Shown here in pieces: positions 1-9,080 of a DNA stretch of 64,000 bases. The translations under genes were made by a program, and so were the position numbers. Source of the DNA: an uncultured Christensenellaceae bacterium (GTDB lineage: Bacteria > Bacillota > Clostridia > Christensenellales > UMGS416); contig CALWDW010000008.1 in assembly GCA_944376795.1 (NCBI GenBank), positions 1 through 64,000 on the forward strand, read 5' to 3'. The notes beneath the pieces were generated by a model, which was not told the origin of the DNA, ran no database searches, and worked only from the letters and a program-made list of their open reading frames with translations. How positions within the stretch are numbered: the first letter of the stretch is position 1; every line of letters begins with the position of its first letter.

Positions 1-70
1 GTACCAACATATCTGTGCACAGCATTTCTACTGCCTGTCGCTGCTCCGCTTCTTTCTTTAGCATCTTCAT
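1..70 (-). CDS. N-terminus of a possible IS transposase, cut by window edge
   Basis: The minus strand reads ATG-AAG-ATG from position 70 into the window edge, giving about 23 residues (MKMLKKEAEQRQAVEMLCTD and on). Closely spaced KxEQRxxVEM followed by a LV residue pair resembles the start of IS1182-type transposases as I remember them, but so few residues cannot prove this. A TATACT box on the minus strand lies just upstream (about 90-95). The rest of the gene is outside the window, so integrity and element ends cannot be judged. Confidence 0.35.
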   Translation of the reverse strand, partial: MKMLKKEAEQRQAVEMLCTDMLV

Positions 71-128
71 CACCTGACTTTAGTATATCAGAAAAGGCCG
101 CATGATGCGACCTTTTTTGACAGGCTGA

Positions 129-169
129 GGCGGGACGGGACAACCCTTTGCAGGGTATCCCGTCCCGCC
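129..169 (-). terminator. GC-rich hairpin downstream of the URO-D-like gene
   Basis: Arms 129-140 and 158-169 (GGCGGGACGGGA / TCCCGTCCCGCC) form a perfect 12-bp stem just past the stop of the minus-strand gene at 200. There is no U-run directly after the stem on the minus strand, only one about 10 bases on, so termination is likely but not certain. A smaller hairpin (about 93-117) ends in TTTTTT on the plus strand. Confidence 0.5.
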
Positions 170-199
170 TTTGGCGCAGCCGCCGCAAATAGGGGGAAG

Positions 200-1210
200 C
201 TACTCCCGGGCCGCCTGGGCCATGGCAAGGATGTTGGCCGCCGGGACATTGGGTAGGATCTCCTCGTGGCTGGGAGAGACCACCAGGCCCGGCCCCAAAA
301 TCCCCTTCACCCGGCGCACCTCCCGCCGGATTTCCTCCGGCGTGGCGTTGACGAAGAAGGACTGGGCGTCGATGCCTCCCACAAAGCAGAGGTCGTTCTT
401 GTACTGGGCCAGGTTTTCGGCGCTCATGCCGGCGGCCTGGGCCTGGATGGGGTGGAGGATGTCCACCCCGCTGTCGATGAGGTCGGGGATGATGCGGTAA
501 ATCGAGCCGCAGGAGTGGAGCATGATCCGCTTGCCGTACTTCTTTCCCACGGCGATCAGCCGCCGGAAGGCGGGCAGCACAAACTGCCGGAAGCTCTTGG
601 GGGAGATGAACAGATCCCGCTGGGTCCCGAAATCATTGCCAAAGAACATCACGTCGGCCCGGTCTCCCAGGCCGGCAAAGAACTTTTCGTTGGCCGCCAC
701 GTAGAAGTCCACAATCCGCTCGGTGAGGGCTTCCACCACTTCGGGGCGCTCGTACATCTTGATAAAGTAGTTCTCCATGCCGAAGAAGTCGGCCACCTGG
801 TGGAAGAAGGGGCTCCACATGCCGGTAAACACCATCTTGTCCTGATGCTGGTCGATCTGGGCGTAGATCTCCGTAAAGTCCAGGTGCTGGGGATCGGGCC
901 AGGGATAGTCTTCCAGATCGGCGGGAGTTTCGGCCTCGGCAAAGCAGCCGGGAGCCGAAAGCGTATCCCGGCGAACCCCATAGCTGGGATCGAAGGCCGG
1001 AAGCCCCTGGGGATGCTTATAGCCTGCGTCGGCGGGAATCCAGCGGCAGTCGTCGGCCAGGTATTGGAAGATGGCCTCCCGCGTGGGCTCGATATCCCAT
1101 TCTCGGGCAAAGAGGGGGATGGTTTTGTCGTTGGGATGACCGGTCCACATGACGCCTGGGGCGTTGGGGTCGTGCTGAAAGACCCGGGTAACCTTTTCAC
1201 GCGAAGTCAT
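200..1210 (-). CDS. Uroporphyrinogen decarboxylase (URO-D) superfamily protein
   Basis: 336 aa, the usual size of the URO-D/MtaA/CmuA superfamily. In this group most stand-alone members outside heme operons are cobalamin- or corrinoid-linked methyltransferases or unknown, so true heme synthesis is unlikely here. Family-like features are the C-terminal stretch LHSCGSIYRIIPDLIDSGVD (a metal-binding HxC) and the following DILHPIQ and GGID motifs, which match methyltransferase-type members. The ATG at 1210 has an AGGAGAG site at suitable spacing. It has its own promoter (1240-1268) and follows a MFS transporter gene on the same strand, suggesting import and conversion of one substrate. The substrate is not visible from sequence. 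Confidence 0.85.
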   Translation of the reverse strand: MTSREKVTRVFQHDPNAPGVMWTGHPNDKTIPLFAREWDIEPTREAIFQYLADDCRWIPADAGYKHPQGLPAFDPSYGVRRDTLSAPGCFAEAETPADLEDYPWPDPQHLDFTEIYAQIDQHQDKMVFTGMWSPFFHQVADFFGMENYFIKMYERPEVVEALTERIVDFYVAANEKFFAGLGDRADVMFFGNDFGTQRDLFISPKSFRQFVLPAFRRLIAVGKKYGKRIMLHSCGSIYRIIPDLIDSGVDILHPIQAQAAGMSAENLAQYKNDLCFVGGIDAQSFFVNATPEEIRREVRRVKGILGPGLVVSPSHEEILPNVPAANILAMAQAARE

Positions 1211-1239
1211 TTTTTCTCTCCTGTTGGGATGGTGCCCCC

Positions 1240-1268
1240 AGTATAGCCCGGGCCTAAGGGCCTGTCAA
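1240..1268 (-). promoter_or_regulatory. Promoter of URO-D-like gene
   Basis: On the minus strand TTGACA (1268-1263), 17-bp spacer, TATACT (1245-1240). Inverted arms GCCCCCA and TGGGGGC bracket the promoter (about 1234-1240 and 1269-1275), a plausible operator. Confidence 0.75.
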
Positions 1269-1280
1269 TGGGGGCTGCCG

Positions 1281-2534
1281 TCAATCCCCCTGGAGAATAA
1301 ACTGCCGCCATAGCGGACGCGCCGCCCAGCACAGGACAAAGCCCAGGACGCACAGCCCCAGCAGCACCCCATTGGCGGCCTGCCAGCCCCAGACCTGGGC
1401 TGTCAGCCCCAGGCCCCAACCCGACAGGGCGCTGCCCAGATAGGTAAAGGCGTTGGTGACCCCCGCCATGGTAGAGGTGCGGCCGTAGGCGGCGTAGCGC
1501 AGGGGGATGAAGCTGATGAGCACACTGTTGACCCCAAAGACGCAGGAGGACACCACCGAGAACAGCAGTACCGTCACCAGGGGGTGGGTTCCGCTGGTCA
1601 GCAGCAGCGCCCCCATGGTCAGGGCGGCCCCGGCGAAGAGATACCAGGAGATCCGTACGTCGTCCTGGCCCCGTCGGGCCAGCCAGCGCACCGCTTCAAC
1701 GCCCGACAGGTTCACCAAAGGCAGAGCCGCCGAGAGGAAAATGGACAGGGACGCGCCGGTGCCGTAGGTATCGGTGACCATCTGGGGCACCCAGGTGAGG
1801 ATGCCGTCCTTGAGCACCCCCATCACCAGGATGACGCCCAGCAGCAGCGGGAGTCCCGAAAGTACATACAGCGCCCGGAAGCCGCCGGTACGGCCGGCCG
1901 GCCGAGAGGGCGTCGGGGATGCGGCCGGCGTCCGCGGCAGCGCCCGGCACACGGGGACGGCAGCCAGCTGCCAGGCCAGTGTCACCGCCAGGATCAGGCC
2001 GCCCGCCGCCAGGAAGACGGCCTGCCAAGGGAATCGATCCACCATCAGGCTGGTAAAGACGTAGGTGAAGCATGTGCCCAGCGCCGTAGAGTATTGGAAG
2101 GTCAAAAGGGCACCGCGAAGCCTCTGGGGAGGCATACAGCCATTGAGCAGCCGCACCATAGGCGCCCAGATCAGCGAGCAGAAGATGCCGTTGAGCAGCC
2201 AAAGCCCCTGCATGACCCCCAGGCTGTGGGTCAGGCCCATGGCCAGGTTCACCGCTCCGCTGCCCAGCAGGCCGATGGTGATCAGGTGTTGGGGGGGCAG
2301 GCGATCCCCCAGCATGCCGCTGCATATCTGCCCCGCCCCATAGGAGAAGAACAGGGCGCTCACCACCAGCCCCAGCTGGGCGCTGGTAAAGCCCTCCGCT
2401 TCGCCGATGACCACCATGGCGGCAGCAAAGTTGTACCGCCCCAGGTAGTTGATAAAGTAAGCGATCCAGCCCATGATAAAAAGCTTCCGGTAGGCGGGGA
2501 TTCCGTGCCCTGCCTCTGGTATTGCCGCACCCAA
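1281..2534 (-). CDS. Major facilitator superfamily transporter (OPA/GlpT-like)
   Basis: 417 aa with about twelve hydrophobic segments. The N-terminal GWIAYFINYLGRYNFAAAM and the following FSYGAGQ...GDRL loop resemble organophosphate:phosphate antiporter type MFS proteins, which often carry glycerol-phosphates, hexose-phosphates or sugar acids. The start is TTG at 2534, preceded by AGGGAGGA at normal spacing; an internal ATG exists but would cut into the first helix. It has its own promoter at 2585-2613 and is divergent from a DeoR regulator, with the URO-D-like gene 70 bp downstream. Substrate unknown. Confidence 0.85.
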   Translation of the reverse strand: MGAAIPEAGHGIPAYRKLFIMGWIAYFINYLGRYNFAAAMVVIGEAEGFTSAQLGLVVSALFFSYGAGQICSGMLGDRLPPQHLITIGLLGSGAVNLAMGLTHSLGVMQGLWLLNGIFCSLIWAPMVRLLNGCMPPQRLRGALLTFQYSTALGTCFTYVFTSLMVDRFPWQAVFLAAGGLILAVTLAWQLAAVPVCRALPRTPAASPTPSRPAGRTGGFRALYVLSGLPLLLGVILVMGVLKDGILTWVPQMVTDTYGTGASLSIFLSAALPLVNLSGVEAVRWLARRGQDDVRISWYLFAGAALTMGALLLTSGTHPLVTVLLFSVVSSCVFGVNSVLISFIPLRYAAYGRTSTMAGVTNAFTYLGSALSGWGLGLTAQVWGWQAANGVLLGLCVLGFVLCWAARPLWRQFILQGD

Positions 2535-2584
2535 ACCGTATATCCTCCCTTTCCCGGGACGCTGGGGGTCCCAAACCGCACCCT

Positions 2585-2613
2585 AGTATAGTCCGGCCTG
2601 CCTGCCCTGGCAA
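2585..2613 (-). promoter_or_regulatory. Promoter of MFS transporter gene
   Basis: Minus strand TTGCCA (2613-2608), 17-bp spacer, TATACT (2590-2585). Confidence 0.7.
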
Positions 2614-2628
2614 GAGATGAAACAAAGA

Positions 2629-2685
2629 TTGAGTTTTGGTCAGAATCATGGTATGTTTTTGGAGAATGGTTCAATTATTCTGAAC
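2629..2685 (+). promoter_or_regulatory. Promoter and possible autoregulatory operator of the DeoR gene
   Basis: TTGAGT (2629-2634), 17-bp spacer, TATGTT (2652-2657). Downstream, GTTCA (2669-2673) and TGAAC (2681-2685) form an inverted repeat; TCAGAA (2640) and TTCTGA (2678) form a second nested pair. Position between promoter and start fits repression by the DeoR protein. Confidence 0.5.
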
Positions 2686-2698
2686 ATGGAGGGATTCG

Positions 2699-3475
2699 GT
2701 GAAGGAGAGACAGCAGAGAATTCTGGAGCTGCTTCAGCAGCGGGGCGGCTTGCGGATGCAGGAGCTGGAGGAGGCGCTGCGATACAGCCGCTCCACCATC
2801 CGGCGGGACGTCCTGGCCCTGGAAGCCTTGGGGGCGCTGACCCATCGCCAGGGCCGTGTCTATCCGGTGAGCTCCTCCGGGAAGGAAAAGCACTACAACC
2901 TCCGGCGGCTGGAGCACCTTCCGGAGAAGGCGGCCATGGCCGCCCTGGCACTGCCCTTTATCGAGGACGGCATGTCCCTTTTTCTGGACGCCAGCACCAC
3001 GGTGCAGCAGCTCTGCCCGCTGCTGGCCCGGTTTCAGAATCTGACCATCCTGACCAACAGCCTGGATACCGCCCGGATCGCCGCCGGCCTGCCCGGGGCG
3101 GACCTCTTCTTCCCCGGGGGCTACTACCGGGCGGATACCGGCTGCATCCTGGGGGAACCCGCCATCGAGTACATCCAGAAATTCCGGATGGACCTGTGCG
3201 TGCTCTCCTGCTACGGGCTGGACAAGGATGGGGCCTATGACGCCAGCACCCAGCACAGCTACCTAAAACAGGCCATGCTGGACCATGCCGATCGTGCCAT
3301 CCTGCTGTGCGCCGGCTACAAGGCCGGACATCGCTACAAATACCGTCTGGCTCCCTTTTCCCGCTTTGACGCCTGGATCTGTGATGTGCCGCCGCCCCTC
3401 CCGCTGCGGGAGGCCGCCCAGGCCGCCGGATGCCGGACGGTCTTCGGCCCGGAGCCGGAGGGATCCGGCAGGTAG
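2699..3475 (+). CDS. DeoR/GlpR family transcriptional regulator
   Basis: 258 aa, normal DeoR length. Residues 1-55 form the winged helix (RQQRILELLQQRG, then SRSTIRRDVLALEALG), and the remainder is the DeoRC sugar-phosphate sensor fold with LFLDASTTVQQL and LTNS motifs typical of the ligand site. The start is GTG at 2699; the SD is weak (GGAGGG) but no better start exists. It is divergent from the MFS/URO-D pair, so it probably controls those genes and itself. Family members usually respond to a phosphorylated sugar, which agrees with the OPA-like transporter. Confidence 0.9.
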   Translation: MKERQQRILELLQQRGGLRMQELEEALRYSRSTIRRDVLALEALGALTHRQGRVYPVSSSGKEKHYNLRRLEHLPEKAAMAALALPFIEDGMSLFLDASTTVQQLCPLLARFQNLTILTNSLDTARIAAGLPGADLFFPGGYYRADTGCILGEPAIEYIQKFRMDLCVLSCYGLDKDGAYDASTQHSYLKQAMLDHADRAILLCAGYKAGHRYKYRLAPFSRFDAWICDVPPPLPLREAAQAAGCRTVFGPEPEGSGR

Positions 3476-3547
3476 GGGGCACCCGGCGCCTTTCCGGGAT
3501 TTTTGGCGTTTTCTGTGACGCAAACCTGGGATCTTTTGACGGGAAGG

Positions 3548-3577
3548 TTGCCCAAAAGGTTGGGACTGTGTTATACT
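3548..3577 (+). promoter_or_regulatory. Promoter of DUF2284 gene
   Basis: TTGCCC (3548-3553), 18-bp spacer, TATACT (3572-3577). Confidence 0.55.
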
Positions 3578-3631
3578 GGAACCGTACATACCATCCTTTT
3601 GGCGTATGCCCGCAGGAGAAACGAGGCGACC

Positions 3632-4210
3632 ATGTCCGCATTCGATCAAGCGCTGATACAAGAGGTTCTTTCCTTAGGCGCCACCAAGGCTGCCATCATC
3701 GATCCGTCCACCATTGCCATCACCGACGAAATTCGCTCCATCTGTGAAAAGAATGGCTGCGGCCGGTATGGCACCAATTGGTGCTGCCCGCCCGGGATTG
3801 GAACACTGCCCGAGCTGCGGGAGCGGGTGGCCGGATTTGCTAAGGGGCTGCTCTTCCAATGCATCCGTCCCCTGGAGGATTCCTTCGACCTGGAGGGGAT
3901 GGAGGAGGCCGGACGGGACCATGCCCGGGTGGTGGCGCAGATGGCCGCGCGCATGCGGGAGAACCCCGCCTTGCCGCAGATCCTGCCCCTGGGGGCGGGG
4001 GGCTGCTCCCTGTGCAAACGCTGCGCCTACCTGGATGGGAAGCCCTGCGTCCGACCGCAGGAAGCCATTTCCTCGGTGGAGGCCTATGGCATGCATGTTC
4101 CGATGCTCCTGGAGGGCACGGGGATGCAGTATACCAATGGGGCCAATACGGTCTCCTATGTGGGGCTGATCCTCTATGACGATCAGGGCGGCGACGCCCA
4201 GGGGAGGTGA
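3632..4210 (+). CDS. DUF2284 domain metal-binding-type protein
   Basis: 192 aa from the ATG at 3632, which has an AGGAGAA site; an upstream in-frame ATG (3503) precedes the promoter and is not used. The sequence has the DUF2284 pattern of conserved cysteines: CEKNGCGRYGTNWCCPPG near the N-terminus and CSLCKRCAYLDGKPCVRP in the centre. These suggest a bound metal or iron-sulfur cluster, but the function of the family is not known to me. It is cytoplasmic, with no signal or membrane segment. Its TGA lies inside a GGAGGTGA sequence that may serve as ribosome site for the next gene. Confidence 0.85.
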   Translation: MSAFDQALIQEVLSLGATKAAIIDPSTIAITDEIRSICEKNGCGRYGTNWCCPPGIGTLPELRERVAGFAKGLLFQCIRPLEDSFDLEGMEEAGRDHARVVAQMAARMRENPALPQILPLGAGGCSLCKRCAYLDGKPCVRPQEAISSVEAYGMHVPMLLEGTGMQYTNGANTVSYVGLILYDDQGGDAQGR

Positions 4211-4234
4211 TCCGCCACGCTGCATCGCGTAATA

Positions 4235-6310
4235 TTGCCGCGGGAAAGGAGAGGTTTCTCCCGTTCCCTGGGAAGCTGCCTGCTTTTCCTGGCGCTCTGC
4301 GTCCTGTTCTGGGCCGCCCACCAGGCCGGCGCGCTGGCCGCCACCCTGTCCACCAGCGCCTCCTGGGATCCTCGCAGCCTCAAGGAGGGCGGGGAGGTCG
4401 CCGTGACCGTGACCCTGCAGAATGAAACCGAAGACATCACCGCCGAGGGCGTGGTGCTCCAGCGGGAGGGGACGGTGCTGGCCACCGTGGGCGATATGGC
4501 CCCGGGAGAGACCCGCACCGCATCCGCAACCTTGACCCTGGCCACCGAGGAGCTGGGGCAGCCCATTCCCCTGGATGTGGTCTGGGGGGAGGACGGAGCC
4601 CCCCGGAGCGCCAGCCTTTCCATCACTGTGTCCAAGCAGAACCCCACCCCCTCGGTGAAGTTCACCCGGAAGGTCTCTGCGGAGAGCGTCGTTTCCGGGG
4701 GCGAGGTGGTCATTACCTATACCGTCACCAATGTGGGGGATGTGGATATTACCGACATCTCCATCACGGATAACTTCGGCACCGTGGCCGAGAAGGACCT
4801 GTTGGCGGTGGGTTCCAATACCTGGGTCGCCACCAAAACCCTTACGCCCACCAAGGCCTTTGCCACCGAGCCTATCCTTACCTACAACGTAGGGGAGTAC
4901 ACCTACAACAATAAGGCCGATCCCGACTCCATTACCATTGGCATTGTCCAGCCCACCATGCAGGTGAAGCTGGAGGCCGACGTCACCACCCTCCAAGAGG
5001 GGGAGCCGGTGACTTTGGTGGGCACCTTGGTCAATAACGGCTCGGTGGCCTTCCGCAGCGTATCGGTGAAGGCCACCAACCTGGGGGAGATCTATACCGC
5101 CCAGGATCTGGCGGTGGGGGCTACCCGTTCCTTCTCCCAGAAGACCGTGATCGCCGAAACCACCAACTTCAAGCTTACGGTCACGGCGAAGGACGCCTCG
5201 GGAAAGACCTATACCTATACCAGCAATACGGTGACCGTCAAGCTGGAGGATACGCCGGCCCCAGTCTCGCTGGAGCTCTATGCCACCAGCGACATGCTTC
5301 AGCTCACCGCGCCCACCGACGTGACCTTCCAGCTGACCATGAAGAATACCGGCCGGGACGCCCTGGAGGGGATCCGGGTCACCGACCAGGAGGGCCGCCT
5401 GGTGGCCGAGTTCCAGTACTTTGCCACAGGGAGCCAGGAATTCAGCTATACCATCCCCATTGCGGAGGCTACCAACGTGGTGTTTACCGCCGCGGTGACA
5501 GACCCTTCCACCCAGGAGGAGATCCGCGTCAGCTCCCAGCCCATTGCCATTACCTACAACGCGGTAACCCCTACCCTGGATCCGGAAATGGTCACCGCGT
5601 CCCCCTCCGCCAGCCCCGGCCAGGAGGGAGAGCCCCTCGCGCCCGCCGATACGCCGCTGCCGGAGGTTCCCCAGGAGGACGACGGCAGCGTTGCGACGCT
5701 GCTGCTGGTGTTGGGCATCATACTGGCTGCTATCGCGGCGGTGGGGGTCATCCTGGTGATCGGTTCGGCTCGGGAGAAAAAGCGCCGGAAGCTGCGCCGT
5801 CCGTCCCATACGCCGGCGCCCTCGGCCCGCCCCGTCTCCCGGCCTAAATCCGGCGTCTCCCGGCCCAAGGGTTCTTCCGCCCGGCCTGCGGCAGCCAGCG
5901 GGACGCGCAGCCGTTACGACAGTCCCTCCGCCCGTGCCATCCGTGCCGGCGTAGTGGGGGCTGCGCGGACGCCCATGCCCCGAGAAGAGCTGCCTGGGGA
6001 CGATGCGGCGCCGCTCGGCGAGGAGACCACCCGGTTTGCTGGGGTGCCTCGGGAGCTGCGGGAGGATATCCCCATCGAGCCCCTTTCCGATACCATGCGC
6101 TTTACGGCGCTGAAGGCCGACGACTGGGGCGACGTGGACAGCGACGACCTGGGGACCACCCTGTCGGGAAAGCAGTCCTTCCCTGCCCTGGACCTTCCCC
6201 TGGCGGATGATGACATCGATTGGGAGGACATTCCTCCTGAGGATCCTCCGGATTCCCCGGTTTCCCAGGATACCATCCCCTTTACGCCGAAAGGGAGGCC
6301 GAAAGCATGA
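4235..6310 (+). CDS. Secreted, membrane-anchored repeat protein (CARDB/DUF11-like)
   Basis: About 691 aa. A signal peptide (residues about 8-34, LGSCLLFLALCVLFWAAH core) is followed by four or five beta-rich repeats of about 110 residues with the pattern of CARDB/DUF11 or BatD-like domains (GGEVVITYTVTNVGD, EGEPVTLVGTLVNNG). A proline/serine linker precedes a transmembrane helix (about 488-510) and a basic, then very acidic, cytoplasmic tail of about 170 residues. So the repeats face outside. The start is uncertain: TTG at 4235 is 24 bases from the SD GGAGGTGA, whereas an in-frame CTG at 4220 is at ideal spacing. It overlaps the next gene by 4 bases. Role unknown, perhaps cell-envelope binding. 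Confidence 0.75.
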   Translation: MPRERRGFSRSLGSCLLFLALCVLFWAAHQAGALAATLSTSASWDPRSLKEGGEVAVTVTLQNETEDITAEGVVLQREGTVLATVGDMAPGETRTASATLTLATEELGQPIPLDVVWGEDGAPRSASLSITVSKQNPTPSVKFTRKVSAESVVSGGEVVITYTVTNVGDVDITDISITDNFGTVAEKDLLAVGSNTWVATKTLTPTKAFATEPILTYNVGEYTYNNKADPDSITIGIVQPTMQVKLEADVTTLQEGEPVTLVGTLVNNGSVAFRSVSVKATNLGEIYTAQDLAVGATRSFSQKTVIAETTNFKLTVTAKDASGKTYTYTSNTVTVKLEDTPAPVSLELYATSDMLQLTAPTDVTFQLTMKNTGRDALEGIRVTDQEGRLVAEFQYFATGSQEFSYTIPIAEATNVVFTAAVTDPSTQEEIRVSSQPIAITYNAVTPTLDPEMVTASPSASPGQEGEPLAPADTPLPEVPQEDDGSVATLLLVLGIILAAIAAVGVILVIGSAREKKRRKLRRPSHTPAPSARPVSRPKSGVSRPKGSSARPAAASGTRSRYDSPSARAIRAGVVGAARTPMPREELPGDDAAPLGEETTRFAGVPRELREDIPIEPLSDTMRFTALKADDWGDVDSDDLGTTLSGKQSFPALDLPLADDDIDWEDIPPEDPPDSPVSQDTIPFTPKGRPKA

Positions 6311-6972
6311 CCTTTGCAGGCTTCACATCGGAGGCCTTCCAGTTCCTGCTGGATATCAAGTTCCACAATAACCGGGATTGGTTTGAGCAAAATCGGGAGG
6401 TTTACGTCCGCGCGCTGCAGAAGCCTTGCCTGGCTCTGGCCCAGGCCCTGGTTCCCACCATGCTGGCCATCGATCCCCGGTACGATCCCCGGCCCCAGCG
6501 GATTGTGGCCCGGATCCATCGGGACGTGCGCTATTCCCACGGCATCCCTTACAAGGACTATGTCTTTCTCTCCTTCAAGCCGGCGGGCGCCATGAACAGC
6601 CAGGTGCTAAGCTGTTACTTTTATCTGCAATATAACGCTTGGGGCTATGGAACGGGGTTCTATGCCCCAGTGCGTCCAGCCATGGAGGCCTTCCGGGCCC
6701 GGCTTCTCCGGGAAGGGGAGGCTTTCCGCGCCGCCCTGTCCCAGCCGGGTATGGAGCGGTTCCAGCTCTCGGGAGAGAGCTATAAGAAGCGCCGCGCTCC
6801 CGCATCTTTGGATGAAGCGCTGGCGGCTTGGTATGATAAGAAGAGCTTTTACCTGGAATGCAGCCATCCCGTGGACGATCTGGTGCGCTCTCCGGCCCTG
6901 GTGGACGAGCTTACCGAGGGCTTTGGCCTCCTGGCGCCCATTGTACGGTTCATCGCGCCCCCCGCGCTTTGA
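6307..6972 (+). CDS. DUF2461 family protein
   Basis: 221 aa. The family signature is clear: [19 protein letters not shown] near the N-terminus, then [20 protein letters not shown], then a GYGTGFYAP-type centre. DUF2461 proteins are widespread and of unknown biochemical function. It begins in an ATGA overlap with the upstream envelope-protein gene, so translation is probably coupled, although the proteins have no obvious link. It ends 41 bp before transketolase. Confidence 0.85.
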   Translation: MTFAGFTSEAFQFLLDIKFHNNRDWFEQNREVYVRALQKPCLALAQALVPTMLAIDPRYDPRPQRIVARIHRDVRYSHGIPYKDYVFLSFKPAGAMNSQVLSCYFYLQYNAWGYGTGFYAPVRPAMEAFRARLLREGEAFRAALSQPGMERFQLSGESYKKRRAPASLDEALAAWYDKKSFYLECSHPVDDLVRSPALVDELTEGFGLLAPIVRFIAPPAL

Positions 6973-7013
6973 TTTTCTGCCTTGTCCCTTTGAATTCTTT
7001 GAGGAGGTATTCC

Positions 7014-8999
7014 ATGACAGCCATCGATCAACTCTGCGTCAATGCCATCCGCATTCTGTCCGCCGAAGGCGTGCAGGCCGCCAATTCCGGCCATCCCGGC
7101 CTGCCCATGGGCGCAGCCCCCATGGCCTATACCCTCTGGGCCAAGCACCTGCGCCACAATCCCGCCGATCCCCAGTGGGTGGACCGGGACCGCTTCGTGC
7201 TCTCTGCCGGCCACGGCTCCATGCTGATGTACTCGCTGCTGCACCTCTTCGGCTACGGGCTGACCACCGAGGATCTCAAGCAGTTCCGCCAGCTGGGCAG
7301 CCGCACCCCCGGCCATCCTGAGCATGGCCACACTGTGGGGGTTGAGACCACCACCGGTCCTTTGGGACAGGGAATTGCCAACGCTGTGGGATTTGCCATG
7401 GCCGAGGCGCGGCTGGCCGCTGAGTTTAATCGGGAGGGCTTCCCGGTGGTGGATCACTACACCTACGCCCTCTGCGGCGACGGCTGCATGATGGAGGGAA
7501 TCAGCTCCGAGGCCAGCTCCTTGGCGGGAACCTTGGGCTTAGGCAAGCTCATCGTGCTCTATGACGACAATGATATTTCCATTGAGGGGAATACCGATAC
7601 CGCCTTTGCCGAGGACGTCCCCGCCCGGTACCGTGCCTACGGCTGGCAGGTGATCATCGTGGAGGACGGCAACGATATCGATGCCATCAGCGCCGCCCTG
7701 GAGGAGGCCAAGGCCGATACCCAGCACCCGTCCTTGGTGGTGGTCCGTACCCAGATCGGCTACGGCTGCCCCGCCAAGCAGGGCAAGGCCAGCGCCCATG
7801 GCGAGCCCCTGGGCGCCGATAACCTCCTGGCCACCAAGAAGAACCTGGGCTGGCCCTCTTCCCCGGCTTTCTATGTCCCGGAGGAGGTCACCGCCGCCAT
7901 GGAGACCCTGCGCAAGTCCCTGGCTGCCCGCCAGACCCAGTGGGAGGCTCTCTTTGCCAGCTACTGCGAAGCCTATCCCGAGATGGCCATCCGCTGGAAG
8001 GCCTTCTTCGAGGGGAAGCTCCCCGACCTGTGGAACGATCCCGACTTCTTCAGCTTCAGCAAGCCCGACGCCACCCGGAACAGTTCCGGCACCGTGCTCA
8101 ACCGGCTGGCGGCCCTGCTGCCCAATATGTTTGGCGGCTCCGCCGACCTGGCCCCCTCCAATAAGTCCGATATGAAGGGCGTGCCCTACTTCTCCCGGGA
8201 GGACCACAAGGGCAGCAACATCCACTTCGGCGTCCGGGAGCATGCCATGGCGGCCATCTGCAACGGCATTGCCCTCCACGGCGGCCTGCGGCCCTACTGC
8301 GCCACCTTCTTCGTGTTCAGCGACTACATGAAGCACGCCATGCGTCTCTCCGCCCTGATGGGGCTCACTCTGCCCTATATTCTCACCCATGACAGTATCG
8401 GCGTAGGGGAAGACGGCCCCACCCATCAGCCCATCGAGCAGCTGGCCGGCCTGCGCTCTATCCCGGGAATGACGGTTTACCGTCCCGCCGATGGGGTGGA
8501 GACCGCTGCCGCCTGGCTCTATGCCATGGAGCATCACGGACCCACCGCCTTGGTACTGACCCGGCAGAACCTGCCCCTCTACGGCGAGACCGCCAAGAAG
8601 GCCCGCTACGGCGCCTATATTCTCTCCAACTCCCAGAAGGAGACCCCCGACCTGCTGCTCCTGGCCAGTGGTTCGGAGGTGGAGCTGGCCATGAAGACCC
8701 AGTCCGCCCTGTGGGAGCAGGGTGTGGATGCCCGGGTGGTCTCCATGCCCAGCTGGGAGGTGTTCGAGGCCCAGAGCGACGAATACAAGGAATCCGTGCT
8801 GCCCCGGGCGGTGCGGGCGCGCCTGGCCATTGAGGCGGCCTCTCCCTTTGGCTGGCACAAGTACGTGGGCCTGGACGGCGACGTGCTGTGCATGGAGGGC
8901 TTTGGCGCCTCCGGTCCCGCCGACAAGCTCTTTGAGAAGTTCGGCTTCACCGTGGAGAACGCGGTGCGGAAGGCCCTGGGCGTGCTGAAAAAGGACTAG
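7014..8999 (+). CDS. tkt: Transketolase
   Basis: 661 aa, full length for the family, acting in the non-oxidative pentose phosphate pathway with thiamine diphosphate and Mg. The start is the ATG at 7014 behind GAGGAGGT, not the upstream in-frame codons. Visible motifs are [11 protein letters not shown] (residues 24-34), the ThDP motif starting GDG at 155-157, and the pyrimidine-domain FGVREHAM and GEDGPTHQP regions with catalytic histidines. Codon use is strongly biased, as expected of a highly expressed gene. A strong terminator follows at 9020-9057. Confidence 0.97.
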   Translation: MTAIDQLCVNAIRILSAEGVQAANSGHPGLPMGAAPMAYTLWAKHLRHNPADPQWVDRDRFVLSAGHGSMLMYSLLHLFGYGLTTEDLKQFRQLGSRTPGHPEHGHTVGVETTTGPLGQGIANAVGFAMAEARLAAEFNREGFPVVDHYTYALCGDGCMMEGISSEASSLAGTLGLGKLIVLYDDNDISIEGNTDTAFAEDVPARYRAYGWQVIIVEDGNDIDAISAALEEAKADTQHPSLVVVRTQIGYGCPAKQGKASAHGEPLGADNLLATKKNLGWPSSPAFYVPEEVTAAMETLRKSLAARQTQWEALFASYCEAYPEMAIRWKAFFEGKLPDLWNDPDFFSFSKPDATRNSSGTVLNRLAALLPNMFGGSADLAPSNKSDMKGVPYFSREDHKGSNIHFGVREHAMAAICNGIALHGGLRPYCATFFVFSDYMKHAMRLSALMGLTLPYILTHDSIGVGEDGPTHQPIEQLAGLRSIPGMTVYRPADGVETAAAWLYAMEHHGPTALVLTRQNLPLYGETAKKARYGAYILSNSQKETPDLLLLASGSEVELAMKTQSALWEQGVDARVVSMPSWEVFEAQSDEYKESVLPRAVRARLAIEAASPFGWHKYVGLDGDVLCMEGFGASGPADKLFEKFGFTVENAVRKALGVLKKD

Positions 9000-9019
9000 T
9001 CTCGAAAAAACGGTCCTGT

Positions 9020-9058
9020 GGCCGGGGCGCCGGAAGGCGTTCCGGCCTGATTTTTTGG
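9020..9058 (+). terminator. Rho-independent terminator of tkt
   Basis: A 12-bp stem (9020-9031 with 9036-9047, two G-U pairs), GGAA tetraloop and TGATTTTTT tail. Confidence 0.9.
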
Positions 9059-9080
9059 CAATCCTAAGGAGGGGAAGCCA

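Noticed and set aside
3674-5809. A 711-codon minus-strand frame
   Set aside because: Antisense to the DUF2284 and envelope-protein genes, with no ribosome site or domain.
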